Below are positions 53,090 through 64,000 of a DNA stretch of 64,000 nt, piece by piece. The DNA lies in NCBI GenBank assembly GCA_014706295.1, contig JACSVZ010000002.1, forward strand, positions 50,680,717 through 50,744,716. Reading direction: 5' to 3'. A program made the position numbers and the translations under genes. Below the pieces are notes generated by a model, which was not told the origin of the DNA, did not search any database, and saw only the letters and a list, made by a program, of their open reading frames with translations. Within the stretch, counting starts at the first letter, position 1, and each line of letters starts with the position of its first letter. The stretch is from Lycocorax pyrrhopterus obiensis. Lineage: Eukaryota > Chordata > Aves > Passeriformes > Paradisaeidae.

Positions 53090-53345
53090 AAAAAGGGCAA
53101 CAAAGCAGGTGAAGGGTCTGCAGCACAAATCCAGTGAGGAGCAGCTGAGGGATCTGGAGTTGTTTAGCCTAGAGAAAAGGAGGCTCAGAAGGGACCTTAT
53201 CACTCTCTACAGCTACCTGAGAGGAGGTTGTAGAAAAGTGGGGGCTAGCGTCTTCTCCCAAGTAACAAGAGGAAATGGCCTCCAGTTGCATAAAAAAGTG
53301 GCTTGGATTGGAAAAACATCACAGGTGACATTTTGGATGACAGAA
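53090..53345 (+). mobile_element. CR1-type LINE fragment (ORF2 C-terminus), 3' UTR missing
   Basis: A single plus-strand frame encodes [40 protein letters not shown] and [14 protein letters not shown], the conserved C-terminus of CR1 ORF2. The frame stays open across the fragment, although no Met-initiated gene is implied. The copy lacks both the rest of ORF2 and the LINE 3' end. Antisense to the host gene. Confidence 0.9.
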
Positions 53346-55989
53346 AATTTAAGTTACTTGCTAGACATCACATACAAAAAAGCATAACAGTACCCCTCTT
53401 CTAAATAATAATCCAAGTAGCCAATAAAGAGGCAATATATAGGAGAAAAGTAATGTCACATATTATTAAAATTCCATGTTATTATTTGACTATTTATTTC
53501 CTTTCTGTAAAGGCCCCTACCACATCTGTACTGATTTTTAAGAAAACTTAAGGTATTTGAGTCTATTTTTCAGTAAGCTCTCTCCGTTCTACCTGACCTC
53601 AAAGTTTAATTGTACCAACCACGATATCTTATGTTCTGTATCTATAATCAGTTCACATTCTTTAAATATTGTATTTTAAGGGTATTGCACATAATCTGTG
53701 TCCCCTCAGAAGACCCCAGTTTCAGTCCTTAGAGACAACTATCATGCCGTACTTTAATTTTGTCTCCAGTCTCAGCGCCAGAAGATTGCTTCCCATTTTA
53801 CTTTCATGAGTGTGTGGAAGGCGACAAATCCCCAGTAGCAATCCTTCTCTCAAAGTGGCACTTACACCATTAGGACAGATGACCAGTTTTATTTAGTCTT
53901 TCTTACACAGCACACAGCTTGTACATCTGTAGCTCTTTTCTCCTGACAAGGTTTTCTTAACCTACTGCTGTTCGAAGCTGGAATCACTGATCCTACAAAT
54001 TATCATTTTTTCTTTCTGCTTATCAAATAAATAGAAAAGTTGTTTCTAACCGAAAAATGATCAGTAAAAGTAATCTAAAAATGAATTGTGCATCAGGACT
54101 GTGAAATTTTTCATGTTGTTGTAATCATTTGTTAGACTTATGGAAGGTAGACCTTTTAAATGATCCTGCGACTGGTGAGTAAATGGGGAATAAAGAGATA
54201 CTTAAAATATGCCAAAGTCAAATGGAAGAAGAAATTTGTAACAACCATCGCTAAAAAAACACCATACCAAAATGAAACCTTAAAGGATTATCTACAAATT
54301 GTGCTATAAACATAATGAATGATGTTTCTATGTCAACCGAGGAAGGAAAGTGGAGTCTATTATCATGAAAGCACTCTAGTTAGAAGAAGAATTAAATATC
54401 CCACTACAAAATATTTTAAATGTACACCCATTCATCAGAAATAATTATCTGAAACTGAATGCTCCAAGATATTCAAGCACATTTAAAGCAATGGTGCAGC
54501 ATAGAGGTAATTAACAGAGGTCTTTATTCATTATGTAAACACTTTGCTATCAAGCACGAGCAAAACTAGGATACTCTCCCTCTGCTAGTAAACATGCACA
54601 TATATCTCTCAGAATTGATTTAATTTCAATTAAGTTCCTTTTTTATTGCTTTTGCTAAAAAGATGGATGACCTTGGTTTGTAGTGATATGCAAATTTATC
54701 TGTAGGTTAATTTCTTCCTGACCTTTTTGTGTTTTTATGATATCATTACCTCTTGTCTGTGTGTGTGTATATCTCCACACACAGTGGAGTAACTGAGGAA
54801 ATGCGAAAGTATACTACACAAGGTACTCACTGAAGTTTCTAAAAAAATTGTAATTCCTGAAATGTGGACCACTGTGTCAGCTCCAGAGGCACCTGGGTTA
54901 TGCGGGACTGTACACAGAGATTCCCTCACTGCATTTACTCTGAGCATTATGAGAAAACTGAGCGATGGAGATTAGGATCTGAGCCACAGGGAAGGCATGG
55001 TATGCCACACTTTGTGCTAAATATTAGGCCAAATGCAGATGTCCTTGTTTAGAAAAATCTGTTTTTCTGCACTGACTGTAGAATGTCAAGCATTTGCTTA
55101 GCGTTTTGTTGATCACACTTATACAGGATTAATGACATATTCATTAGCCAGATTGCTTCACTTTATTGCTCTGATGGGTTTCCATTATCCTTTCTGTTAG
55201 CCTTTGAGCTCAACTTTCCTTACATTACACATCACCACTTTTTCTTGACAAAAGACTAGCACAGACTTAGCAGAACTCACCATTCATTTCCTAACACAAT
55301 CCCATCTGAGCTGAGCCTGTCTTTTCCTAGCACAAAACTTGATGAACTCCCCCAAGATTTTTTCTACCAAGTCTACTGTGACAGCCCTGACTGCATGGAC
55401 TAAAATGGCTCTGGGCCACAGGTTTCTAACAACCTGTGACAATATGATCATGAACAAAGGAGGCTGATGATGAAGTGAGTGAGATTCCCCCTTCTATATC
55501 TGTAAGAACGGTGCTTTTCAGGACTCCAATCAATTCTGGGTAGATTTTACAGGGAAGCTGACCCTGAAGCAATCGGGTTGTGCTTCTCTGGTATTTCAGA
55601 CTGTGACATTTTTTATCAGCATTAAGGTGAAGACAGAAATTAAAATATAGCATAAGTCCAAAGGCCTAGGGCTCACAGTATTCACAGAGGGTACACTGAG
55701 AGCCTTGCCAGTGTTAAGCTGCATTTCAATGGGTAGTTTATAAAATGTTAACTGCCAAATGTTGATGCTTCTTTTCTGACATCTTAAACATAGTTTACTG
55801 CAGATGCTTTTTGCCTTAAAACAATGAGATAACTATTGCCTCATGGGCATAGGGATACCAAGAAGTCTATCACTTCTACCTGTAGCAAAGACTATGCAGG
55901 CAATGCAAGGAAGATAGCTCTCTGCAACTGCAGGCAGCCACGTCACCTAGTCTCTTGCAGAATCTGAACATATCTGCACTAGTTTAATC
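53346..55989. other. Intronic sequence without recognised features
   Basis: AT-rich and apparently unique. A short (TG)n run sits near 54758-54770. Confidence 0.45.
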
Positions 55990-56390
55990 CAGGAGGGAGC
56001 TAATTTTCTTTACAGTAGCTCCTGTGGTGTTATGGTTTGGATTTGTGACCAAACCAGTACAACATAGGGATGTTTTTGTTATTGATCAGCAGTGCTTACA
56101 TGGCCAAGGCCTTTTCTGCTTTTCACATCATCATGAGGAGGACGAAGTTGAGATATTCAGAGTGATGGCATTTGTCTTCCCAAGCAGTCTTTACACATGA
56201 GGGAGCCCTGCTTTCCTGGGAATAGCTGAAGGCCTGCTTGCCCATGGGAAGTGGTGAATGAATTCCTTAATTTGCTCTGCTCAAGCATGCAGCTTTTGCT
56301 TTAGCTGATAAACTGTCTCTATCTCAACCCACAAGATTTTGGACTTTTCCAAATCTCTCTTTCATCCCAGTGAGAGGCTGTGAGCAAACT
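55990..56390 (+). mobile_element. Avian endogenous-retrovirus LTR fragment (probably a solo LTR)
   Basis: The ordered landmarks 'tttggatttgtgacc', 'gatgtttttgttattg', 'agcagtgcttaca', 'caaggccttttctgctt', 'tgcttgcccatgggaagt', 'gaatgaattcctt' and 'aaactgtctctatctcaacc' match a common class of avian ERV long terminal repeat as I remember it. A GATAAA near 56306 stands where the polyadenylation signal is expected. No internal retroviral coding sequence, primer-binding site or partner LTR was found, so it is called a degenerate solo LTR. The edges are approximate and the terminal dinucleotides were not identified. Antisense to the host gene. The subfamily is not named. Confidence 0.72.
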
Positions 56391-56910
56391 GCTGTGTTGA
56401 ACTTAACAGCCTGCTTAGGAAGAATTTGTCTATTCTTCCCCCTACTCTTATCTACATGCTATTCCAGAATGGCATTCTTCTTTGAAAATGTTACAAGGTA
56501 CACAGTGCTTGCATCATCCATTTATAGATCTGTTTTCCATGACTCTGTTAAATCTTTTCCTGAATCCGTGTCTGCTTGCACAGCCTTTTTTGGCAGCCAG
56601 TTCCAAAAGTTCACTAGTGTAAAGTAGTACATTTTGTTCATCTGTTTAAACCAGGTCTTATCCCAGATAGCAGGTTGGTACCAGCTTTTGGTGTCTTTGT
56701 GCTCTGCTTGTGTGCACTGTGCAATGGTGTTCTATTGCATGTGAACTTCCCATCTTTTTTTCCTCTGGCAAAAGACAAGAAGTGGTTCTACGTGTATGTA
56801 ACAACAACACCCCTGTTCCTTCTGATCAGGTTATTCCACTGCCCTCAAGGGCACAAACCAGAAATCAGGTCAGCAAGGAAATTATGTTCACATTATATAA
56901 CAAATCACTA

Positions 56911-56972
56911 AATCACAGAATGGTTGGGATGGAAGGGGCCTCCAGAGATCATCTAGTCTGACCCCCTTCATA
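56911..56972 (-). mobile_element. Very short CR1 3'-end fragment
   Basis: AATCACAGAATGGTTGGGAT, 'aaggggcctccagagatcatctag' (split) and 'tctgaccccctt' form the reversed CR1 3' terminus. Similarity lasts only about 60 bp, indicating extreme 5' truncation or later loss. Confidence 0.85.
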
Positions 56973-57282
56973 ATCTTCCAGAAATGTGTGAGTTAATAGT
57001 TTTAAAAGATTTTTTTCTTTAAAAAAACCTCATGTTTACAAACAATAATAATCTGGTTTACGATTATAGAGGAGTCACTGATAACAAAGCAACTGAACCT
57101 GGAGGTTTGCCAATACATTGTTCAGCTGTATCAATATAATTTATACTGAATTTATATGTATTTATACAAGGTCATAAGTGATTTGCAAGCATTAATATAT
57201 CAGAAGTGAAAACTGAAATTAGGTAAGAATCATGAGGAGGTAGGTGCTATAAATTTTCAAAGTAAATCACTAGAAGGTTCTT

Positions 57283-57318
57283 AAGAAAGTTGAGTAAATT
57301 AAGAAAGTTAAGTAAAGG
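57283..57318. repeat. 18-bp imperfect tandem duplication
   Basis: AAGAAAGTTGAGTAAATT is followed directly by AAGAAAGTTAAGTAAAGG, differing at three positions. Confidence 0.8.
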
Positions 57319-57884
57319 CAGGTTGAGTTGGTAGGCTAAAAAACCAAGTACACAATTTTCTTCATTGTACAACTAAACGGAAGATATAACTAGAGGTATA
57401 ATTGTCAGTATGTCCATCTCCTCCTACAAACTTGAACTATTTCAGTCACACATTGTTATGTTTCTCACCTATAAATAAGTGCTCCGCATATAAATTCTCT
57501 CAGAATCAGCATAAATATTGCATGTAGTAAAATACAAGATTAGCACATGCATTCAAAAAACACACAACTTATTTAGCAACTGAAGCTGAACTACTACTGT
57601 GATAATGAAGGCAAAAAGAAAATCATGTTTTGCCTGCATATTGATTCCTTATAATATATATTTCATCATGTTTTGCAGATGACAAGAGCAAAACTGACAT
57701 TGAGTCAGAGAAGAAACAGACCCTAAATTTAGCAAAGAACTGCAGCTTGTTCAGTCTGCTTACCCGTGGAAAGTGAACCCACTCATAATCCACTACAAAA
57801 GTGTTGAATTTTTCTAGGAAACAAAACCAGCTGCCAGAAAGAGAAGAAAGCATTTCCAGATGCTATTCTTTTCCCTATTTACTG

Positions 57885-57940
57885 AGGGGTTTTTTGTTTG
57901 GTTGGGTTTTTTTGTGAAGTTTTTTCTTTTCTATTGATTT
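57885..57940. repeat. T/G-rich low-complexity tract
   Basis: GGGGTTTTTTGTTTGGTTGG and following T-runs resemble the tracts at 7505-7640 and 47233-47325. Confidence 0.65.
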
Positions 57941-58098
57941 GTTCCATCCCATGATAGGCAAAAAAAAGTAAACAAATAAACATATTTTGAATCACAGAAT
58001 TTTCTTAACTTCTCTCAGTATTTCTTTCAAAATTCTGAAAATATTAGGCCTGTAATTTTACAAGAACTTTATAGCCAATCATAAGATCGTTGCATCAT

Positions 58099-58145
58099 TT
58101 TGCAACTAAATGAAATCCAACGATTTGCAACTAAATGAATTCCAA
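58099..58145. repeat. Two-copy tandem duplication, 25-bp period
   Basis: TTTGCAACTAAATGAAATCC at 58099 recurs as TTTGCAACTAAATGAATTCC at 58124 with a single difference over the aligned 20 bases. The second copy trails off after 58145. Confidence 0.85.
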
Positions 58146-58579
58146 ATTTCAGGAAATGCACATAAGCCATAAGCAGCACATCACTTAACAAATTTTAGTA
58201 GAAAATAACTGGAAGATCCCGGTATTATCAAGCCTAACTCCAGCAAGCTCTGCAACTGGGCACTTCGCTCTTCAGCTTGGACAGCATATTGGATATACTA
58301 GAGCTAAGAAGTTATTCCTTACCATTTCCTATAAACAAAAGAAGAAATAAAAATCTGAAGCATGCACTAGTACTGTGCTGTAACTTTCAATGCCTTTACT
58401 TCAGACTTTTCCATCCTCTCCATAGCTAGAGTGCTCTTCCATGGCAACAGAAGAGAGGGCCAGTTCTACAAAAGTTGGTAAGAAATACCTGCTTTATTCA
58501 GCAACAGCTGGTTCAAATCAAATGTTCCAGTCTTTGAAAGGGCACCTTTTGTCCTTACATCACCACGTTACATCACGAC

Positions 58580-58755
58580 AGTGGTCAAACACTGGCACAG
58601 GGTCTCCAGAGGAATTCCGAGATGTCCATCCTCGGAGGTTCTGAGCTCAAATGGACACAGTCCTCGGCCAGTTTGATCCCACCATCCCTGAGCAGCAGGT
58701 CGGACTAAAGACCCCAGGAAGCCACTCCCAGGCTGAATTACTCTGTGATCTGATG
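58580..58755 (+). mobile_element. CR1 LINE 3'-end fragment, plus orientation
   Basis: The order 'caaacactggcacagg', 'tccatcctcggagg', 'aaatggacacagtcctcggc', 'tgagcagcaggtcggactaa', 'ccactcccaggctgaatta' and CTCTGTGATCTGATG matches the forward CR1 3' region ending in its terminal repeat. It is diverged and 5'-truncated. Antisense to the host gene. Confidence 0.8.
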
Positions 58756-61700
58756 AGTGTATGTACACATAGACGAGCATAGTGCAAGACCTAAGCACCC
58801 TTAAAGAGACTCCAAAATTATTTGTCTTTAGGAAAAGTATTTGATAAGCTTTTGCTGCCAAGCTCGGTTTCCTCAATGATTATCTCAGTTCATTACCTTA
58901 GAGTTAAGAAGGTCAATGTCTATCTTCGTTCCAAACATCATTTTGCTTTTTTTTCAGCTTTCAGAAGATGACATTTTTTCCTGCTTATTATTTAGGTTTG
59001 TTCTGCTTCACAATCATCACATATAATTTAACACTTAATAATAACAGTGATAATAATAAGGTAATAATCAATCTTTATGAGCTTTCTGTTCACATTTTTC
59101 ATCTCCTATCTGCTCTCTTGATTCAAGAGATTTACATCAGTTGATGCTATCTATGTTGTTGGCTTTTCAAGGTCCTTAAAGGAACACATCATTTTTCTGT
59201 TTTAAATGTCAGGGATTAAAAATTTCTTTTTCTGGGTTTTGGTCTTTTTTATTGAAAGAAATGACAGCAAAACATAAGATCAGTTTTAAAAGCATTATTT
59301 GTAAGTGTGCTCTGCAAATCAGGAGTTTGGTTTTGATTCCGGAGTCTTATGAAATCCTTTAAACATTTCTAATACAATTTTGTTTCGGGAATAAGTATCT
59401 TAGATTTGACATAAGATACTTGAATTCATTCTCTTTTCCAAAATCTTGTAACCCAACAGATGAACTCTTGACCATTAAATGTTATTATGACATGTTCTGT
59501 CATACCTAGAATATAACTGGTTTTAGATATGAGATTACATGTTTAGTGATAGCATTTTAAACATTTCTCTTTCACAGAAATAATATCTAAAAATACGTTT
59601 GTACTTTTACAGTGGCAGGAAAAAACTTTTGCATCATAGATATAGGTTTTTATACTTACTGTATTTTTTCATCACATTTTCTAACAACAGATTTTAGTTT
59701 ATTAACTTTATATTTACCTGCTTGCTTGAAAATTTGTTTTTTCATTTTGCTTTGCTTTCTCTTTAATAATTTATATAAATAAACACAAATATATTCAGAT
59801 ACTTCCATGAAGGCAAGTGCATATTTTAAACAACAGCCCTAAGGCATGACTCAAGGAAGATTTTGTTTCCCTAATCTGCAATTAATGTAATCCTGTAATC
59901 AGCTTCCACTTGACCAAAAATAGAGCAAAAGATAGTATTTGTGATAAAGGAATACACATCATTAACTGTCCTGAGATATTGGTTTATATAGGATAATTTC
60001 TTCCCAGTAAACCACTTATTTTTCAGCAAAATATGAAAAAAAAAGCCATCTGAATTCCATCAGGAAACTGGCTCATATAGACACACTTGTACTGTAAAGA
60101 ATCCATGTAGCATTTTAATTTCAATTTAAAGACTGTTGAAAAAAACCTTGAGATTAAAAATGCAACATATTACCTTAGGCCTGATTTACTACATCTCCAT
60201 TGCAAACTCAGACAGCTCTTAGAAACTTTGCAGGATCTCCAGGGACTGTATTTCCTATATGTAAAATTTATCATAAGTATAGTGTTCTGCATGTGAACAG
60301 GAGGCAGGGCAAAGAAAAATAGCTGGAGGAGGGGGGGTGAGGGTTGTGGGAGGCAAAGAGAGTTGCAGCTGGGACAAAATATCTAGCCATAATTAATTAC
60401 AGACAAGTGGTATTTTTGAATGCTTAAGGCAATCCAGGAGGGAAACATGAATGGTAACTAAGATAAACCCACACCTAGTCCATGATACTAAAACAATTTA
60501 CAGAATTTAAGCTTTTTCTAAAAAGTAAGAGCAGTCTCCCTTTTCTCTAGGTGAGCAGAACCATTGCTTTTTTCCTCAATTTCCAGACTCTATGAAAGGT
60601 TACGTGATTGCTTTGAGTGTTTTTCACAGACAGTGTAAGTTATCTTCCTTTTTACAGTAAAATAATGCATTATGTATATAACAATCATTCCAGGCAAACA
60701 CAAAGCTGCAGGTGAGTCTTGCCTGTTTTTATTTTCTGTTGCTTTATCAGGCCTTTTGCAGTGGTAAGAATCTGCTGGGCAAAATGAGAAAAAGACAAGG
60801 AACAATTCTTCCTTCAAATGTTGAGGTTTTGCAACTACCTCAGTGATGAACTGACAGGTTTTTTTGATCAATTGCTCTGAAAACTATATTCCCATCAAGT
60901 CTGGGACGTGATACAAAAGATGTATCTTAAGGGCTTGAGTTCTCTCCTCCTCAAGACCCCCCACTCTCCCCCCCATATGATTATTTCCATTCTTCTCCTT
61001 ATATCTATGTATCTATATATATCTCCTGGTACACCAAAGAACAAACAGTGAAACCAGATATATCTTGTGTTTACACTGCAGGCTTAACACCTTCAGCTTG
61101 ATGGACTCCCTTGTGATTGTTTCAGCTAAAATATGACTGCTATTAGTAATAACAGCCAAGCACGTGCTGCAGGCTTCATCTACCCTATAACACAGGTTGT
61201 CATATATTTCAGATGTTTTTACATCTGACTGCACTGATTCAGAAATAAAAGTCAGAGGAGTCCTGCAATTTAAGAAGAAAAGACTTCTCTTCAAGACTTA
61301 AGCAGCGTCAGGTACTGCGTGAAAGATATTAGGCTGGTCAGCATTGGGGTGATTTCATCTTCATAGCATGGCACCGAGGGCAGAGTCATTAGTCTTTAAG
61401 TTTGCCCATAAATAAAAGGTAGAGGAGGAGAAAATAATTGGCAGCTGAAAGTTCTGCAGTGCACAGTGCTCAGTGTACTCTGCCCTTACCTGACAAGCTG
61501 TGACAGTAAGATCATTTGCTTTAAAGCTAAGACTACAAGCTTTTCATTCAGACTAAAAAGCCTGCATATTTCTGTGCAAAACATAGTAGACATTTTTGTT
61601 TTTGCTCACTTTATTTGTTACTCACACTAATCATGAAGTTTAATAACAAAAAGAATACAAATGTGCTGGGAATTATATTCAGATTATCTGCATGGTAGAA

Positions 61701-64000
61701 TTAAAAATCACCTATCTGCCTTTTCACCTGCTAATTCATAAACCTCCCAGAAATTTCTTAGAATACCCTGAGAAAGATAGGACACTTCTAATAACAGCAA
61801 GAATATGCCAGAGAGTAATAATTACAAATACCTAATTCTGATAGATTTTTTTTTCAGTGCCACTGTTGAATGATTCTCTAACTTTAAAAGATCTGGATGA
61901 CACCATCTGTCTGTGACTAGTTGGAACTGAAGTCAGGAAAACCTGAACAGCAACGCTCAGAAGTGAGGTTGTCAACAGGATGAACACTCACTTTTTGTCT
62001 CCCAATGATTTAGAGAACAAATTAATAAACAAGGGTAACATCTTGTCATCACTCTCCCCTCTAAGTTCATTCATTACTGCTAGCACTGAGAAATAAATGA
62101 ACCTGAAGTCAAATGGGAATCATCCTCATCCTTAGGAGGTTGTTAGAGTTTGACCATTTTCACATTTACAGCAAGGTAAAAGACTCTGCTCATGATGTAT
62201 GAGGCAGTAGAGAATCCTGTTTCCTCATTCTTAGTTTTGTATTGATTGCAGAAAGAAAAATCGTAGTAACTGCACAATAAGTGCACAGGACTGCATAAAT
62301 AACACTGAGTAAGAAGGATTGTTTAACAAAGAAAAGGCAGGTTGCCAAAGAGTTATTTCATATCAATGCCCACATTTTTCCATGTTTTCAGATTTGGAGA
62401 AAGTTAATCCTTTGTTCCTCACATGTCTGGCCACTGCCATTAGCCACAAGTCCTAAGGGAAATGTTTTCTTTACTCCCAGTGAGTAGGATGATAGCTGAA
62501 GTCCAAGGAGGATCAGCTTTCTACAAACAAGGCCTGATCAAGTCCTGAAGGTGAATAATACCAAAGAGAAAACAGAGAAAACACAAGAAAAATGTGAAAG
62601 TTTCATGATTCATTGAACTTTGAAACTTCTAAACCCCTTAGTCTGTATCAGTTCAGGCTGGAAATCTGTCAGTTCCTGTGAGCTACATACCATGGCTGTT
62701 GTCAGTACTTGCACGGAACACCTCTAAAAGAGAAAGAGCAATCTATGTTATCCTAGGTTTGTCTGGATCCTGAACTAGAGCTGCCAGCTCTTTAGAAATA
62801 CAACACAAGCATTAGGGGCAACTCCAGACAGCAGGTATTGTCCTTCAAAGTCTACATTAAAGCAATAGCCTGAAAGCTTACTGTGCAAGAGATGCTATGC
62901 CCTTCATCTGCCCTTGGATTAAATTTTAAATCACTCAAATCAGTCTTACATACACATTTATGATAGCACTGGTGCACAGCACTGAGAAAAAAAACAGTCT
63001 TTTTTTGTTTGTAGACAGCCTTGCATAATAAAACTCTGAATTTTGGCTAGAGTCCTGTGGTGGTACTAAGGCACAAGTAAAGGAGAATTTGAAAGCTGCT
63101 ACTCAGCACATCCGTAGCATGGCCAAGTGTTCCATTTCAAAATTTCCATCTCTCAAACTTTTAAGCTGTTGATATCAGTAACAAAATCATTCAGCCTTTT
63201 CTTGTGGAAGAAGTAAAGAAGAGGAATGCATAATGGACAATCACAAGGTATATACAGTTTCTATAAACAAAAACATTGAACAACTTATAAAAATAAGGGG
63301 ATGGAATGCATTTAAGGTAGATTTCACATTTTTCTGCATGCAGACTCTGTTTCAATATTGCACACCAGTTACGTCTGATGAGTACAGCTGAGAAACACAG
63401 GACAGGCAGCAGCCTGTTTAATACCTGACTGCATTTGACCCTTTTCCCTACTGGAGTAGTTTTAATGGTCAAATTGCAACTAGAAGGAATGAACTTCATG
63501 GCTTCTGGCTATCTGCTTGTCTGTTGGTGAAAGTTCCAGCTCAAATCTATCACTCATGTGGAAAAGAAGTACTACCAGCTGTATTAAATCTAATATTTCC
63601 TAAGGTTTGAATACTTGACTTTTTGTCTTTAGTGTCCCTCTTCATGCAAATTTTTATTCTGTGCCATCATATACTGTCAAAGTGCTAAATTTTGATTGAC
63701 TGGAAATATATTAACATTAGGTGTCAATGTCAATGTACAAAGGAACTCTGCAAGGTAACCCTAAAAAACCTACAAAAGCCTGTCTGGGTTTCTAAGAGTA
63801 CAAGGAAAACAACCATCCAAAGTAGTGCAATTTGTCAGCTAAGTTTCCCTGCCTTCGTCGACAAAACTAATTCATTCCTTAAGCATAACTAAAAAGTAAG
63901 TTTTGCTATTTCAACTTTTATTTGACTAGGAGATGTAATTACTGCACACTACTAATAGTGTTTTCTTGCCTGTCATTTCAAAGATGGCCTTAAAGTTCTG
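58756..64000. other. Intronic sequence to the window end
   Basis: AT-rich and apparently unique apart from the G-rich motif at 60331-60350, C-runs around 60956-60974 and a TATC/TATA stretch at about 60999-61023. No exon, transposon or RNA gene was recognised. Confidence 0.45.
60331..60350 (+). other. G-quadruplex motif on the plus strand
   Basis: G7-TGA-G3-TTGT-G3 can be divided into four G-triplets with loops of 1, 3 and 4 nt, meeting the canonical pattern. Additional GG pairs flank it. It is on the template strand relative to the inferred host gene. Confidence 0.7.

Larger units (their letters stand above)
56391..58579. other. Intronic sequence with short repeats
   Basis: Holds a short CR1 end (56911-56972), an 18-bp imperfect tandem (57283-57318), a T/G tract (about 57885-57940) and a 25-bp-period duplication (58099-58145). 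Otherwise nothing was recognised. Confidence 0.45.
46884..64000 (-). other. CNTNAP2: Intron upstream of the CNTNAP exon (at least 17.1 kb)
   Basis: Inferred in the same way. No segment matching the preceding Cys-rich fibrinogen-like part of the family was recognised at higher coordinates. The intron holds two plus-strand CR1 pieces, one short minus-strand CR1 end, one LTR fragment and a G-quadruplex motif. Confidence 0.7.

Noticed and set aside
60956..60974. C-runs as a further minus-strand G-quadruplex
   Set aside because: Only three separable G-triplets with valid loops could be made.
1..64000. CRISPR arrays, operons, phage or other prokaryotic systems
   Set aside because: Composition, repeats and the spliced exon are those of a vertebrate nuclear genome; no regularly spaced repeats or packed genes exist.

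Overview
The window reads as a bird nuclear genome: AT-rich, with no bacterial-style gene packing. It carries several degenerate CR1-type LINE fragments with the avian 3' end (AATCATAGAAT / ATCACAGAATGG read in reverse), one piece resembling an avian endogenous-retrovirus LTR, and simple repeats such as a long pure ATTCT array. Species cannot be fixed from the sequence; 'avian' rests on the CR1 and LTR types.

Only one protein-coding segment is supported. It is a 128-bp internal exon on the minus strand at 46756-46883, with good splice sites and a GC content clearly above its surroundings. It encodes 42 residues including [19 protein letters not shown] and RCQGD, which I recognise as the contactin-associated-protein (CASPR/neurexin-superfamily) stretch between the fibrinogen-like region and the third laminin-G domain, most like CNTNAP2. 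The rest of the window is then best read as two very large introns of that gene: at least 46.7 kb downstream of the exon (lower coordinates) and at least 17.1 kb upstream (higher coordinates).

Layout. 1-580 is a minus-strand CR1 piece cut by the window edge. 4.2 kb, 6.7 kb and 7.9 kb hold three microsatellites. 8.26 kb has a G-quadruplex motif on the minus strand. 9.9-10.1 kb is a plus-strand CR1 piece. 11.9-12.5 kb is a GC-richer island containing a full match to the CTCF core consensus. 17.4-18.3 kb and 20.8-21.0 kb hold three minus-strand CR1 pieces. 21-46.7 kb is almost free of recognisable repeats. The exon lies at 46.8 kb. 53.1-53.3 kb is a plus CR1 piece, 56.0-56.4 kb the LTR fragment, 56.9 kb a short minus CR1 end, 58.6-58.75 kb a plus CR1 3' end, and 60.33 kb a plus-strand G-quadruplex motif.

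The many 60-176-codon open frames show no recognisable domains, often overlap in several frames and look like chance. I found no convincing RNA gene, CRISPR array, origin or new multi-gene system. The points most worth following are the exon itself, the giant introns around it, the CTCF-site island and the inverted CR1 pairs.
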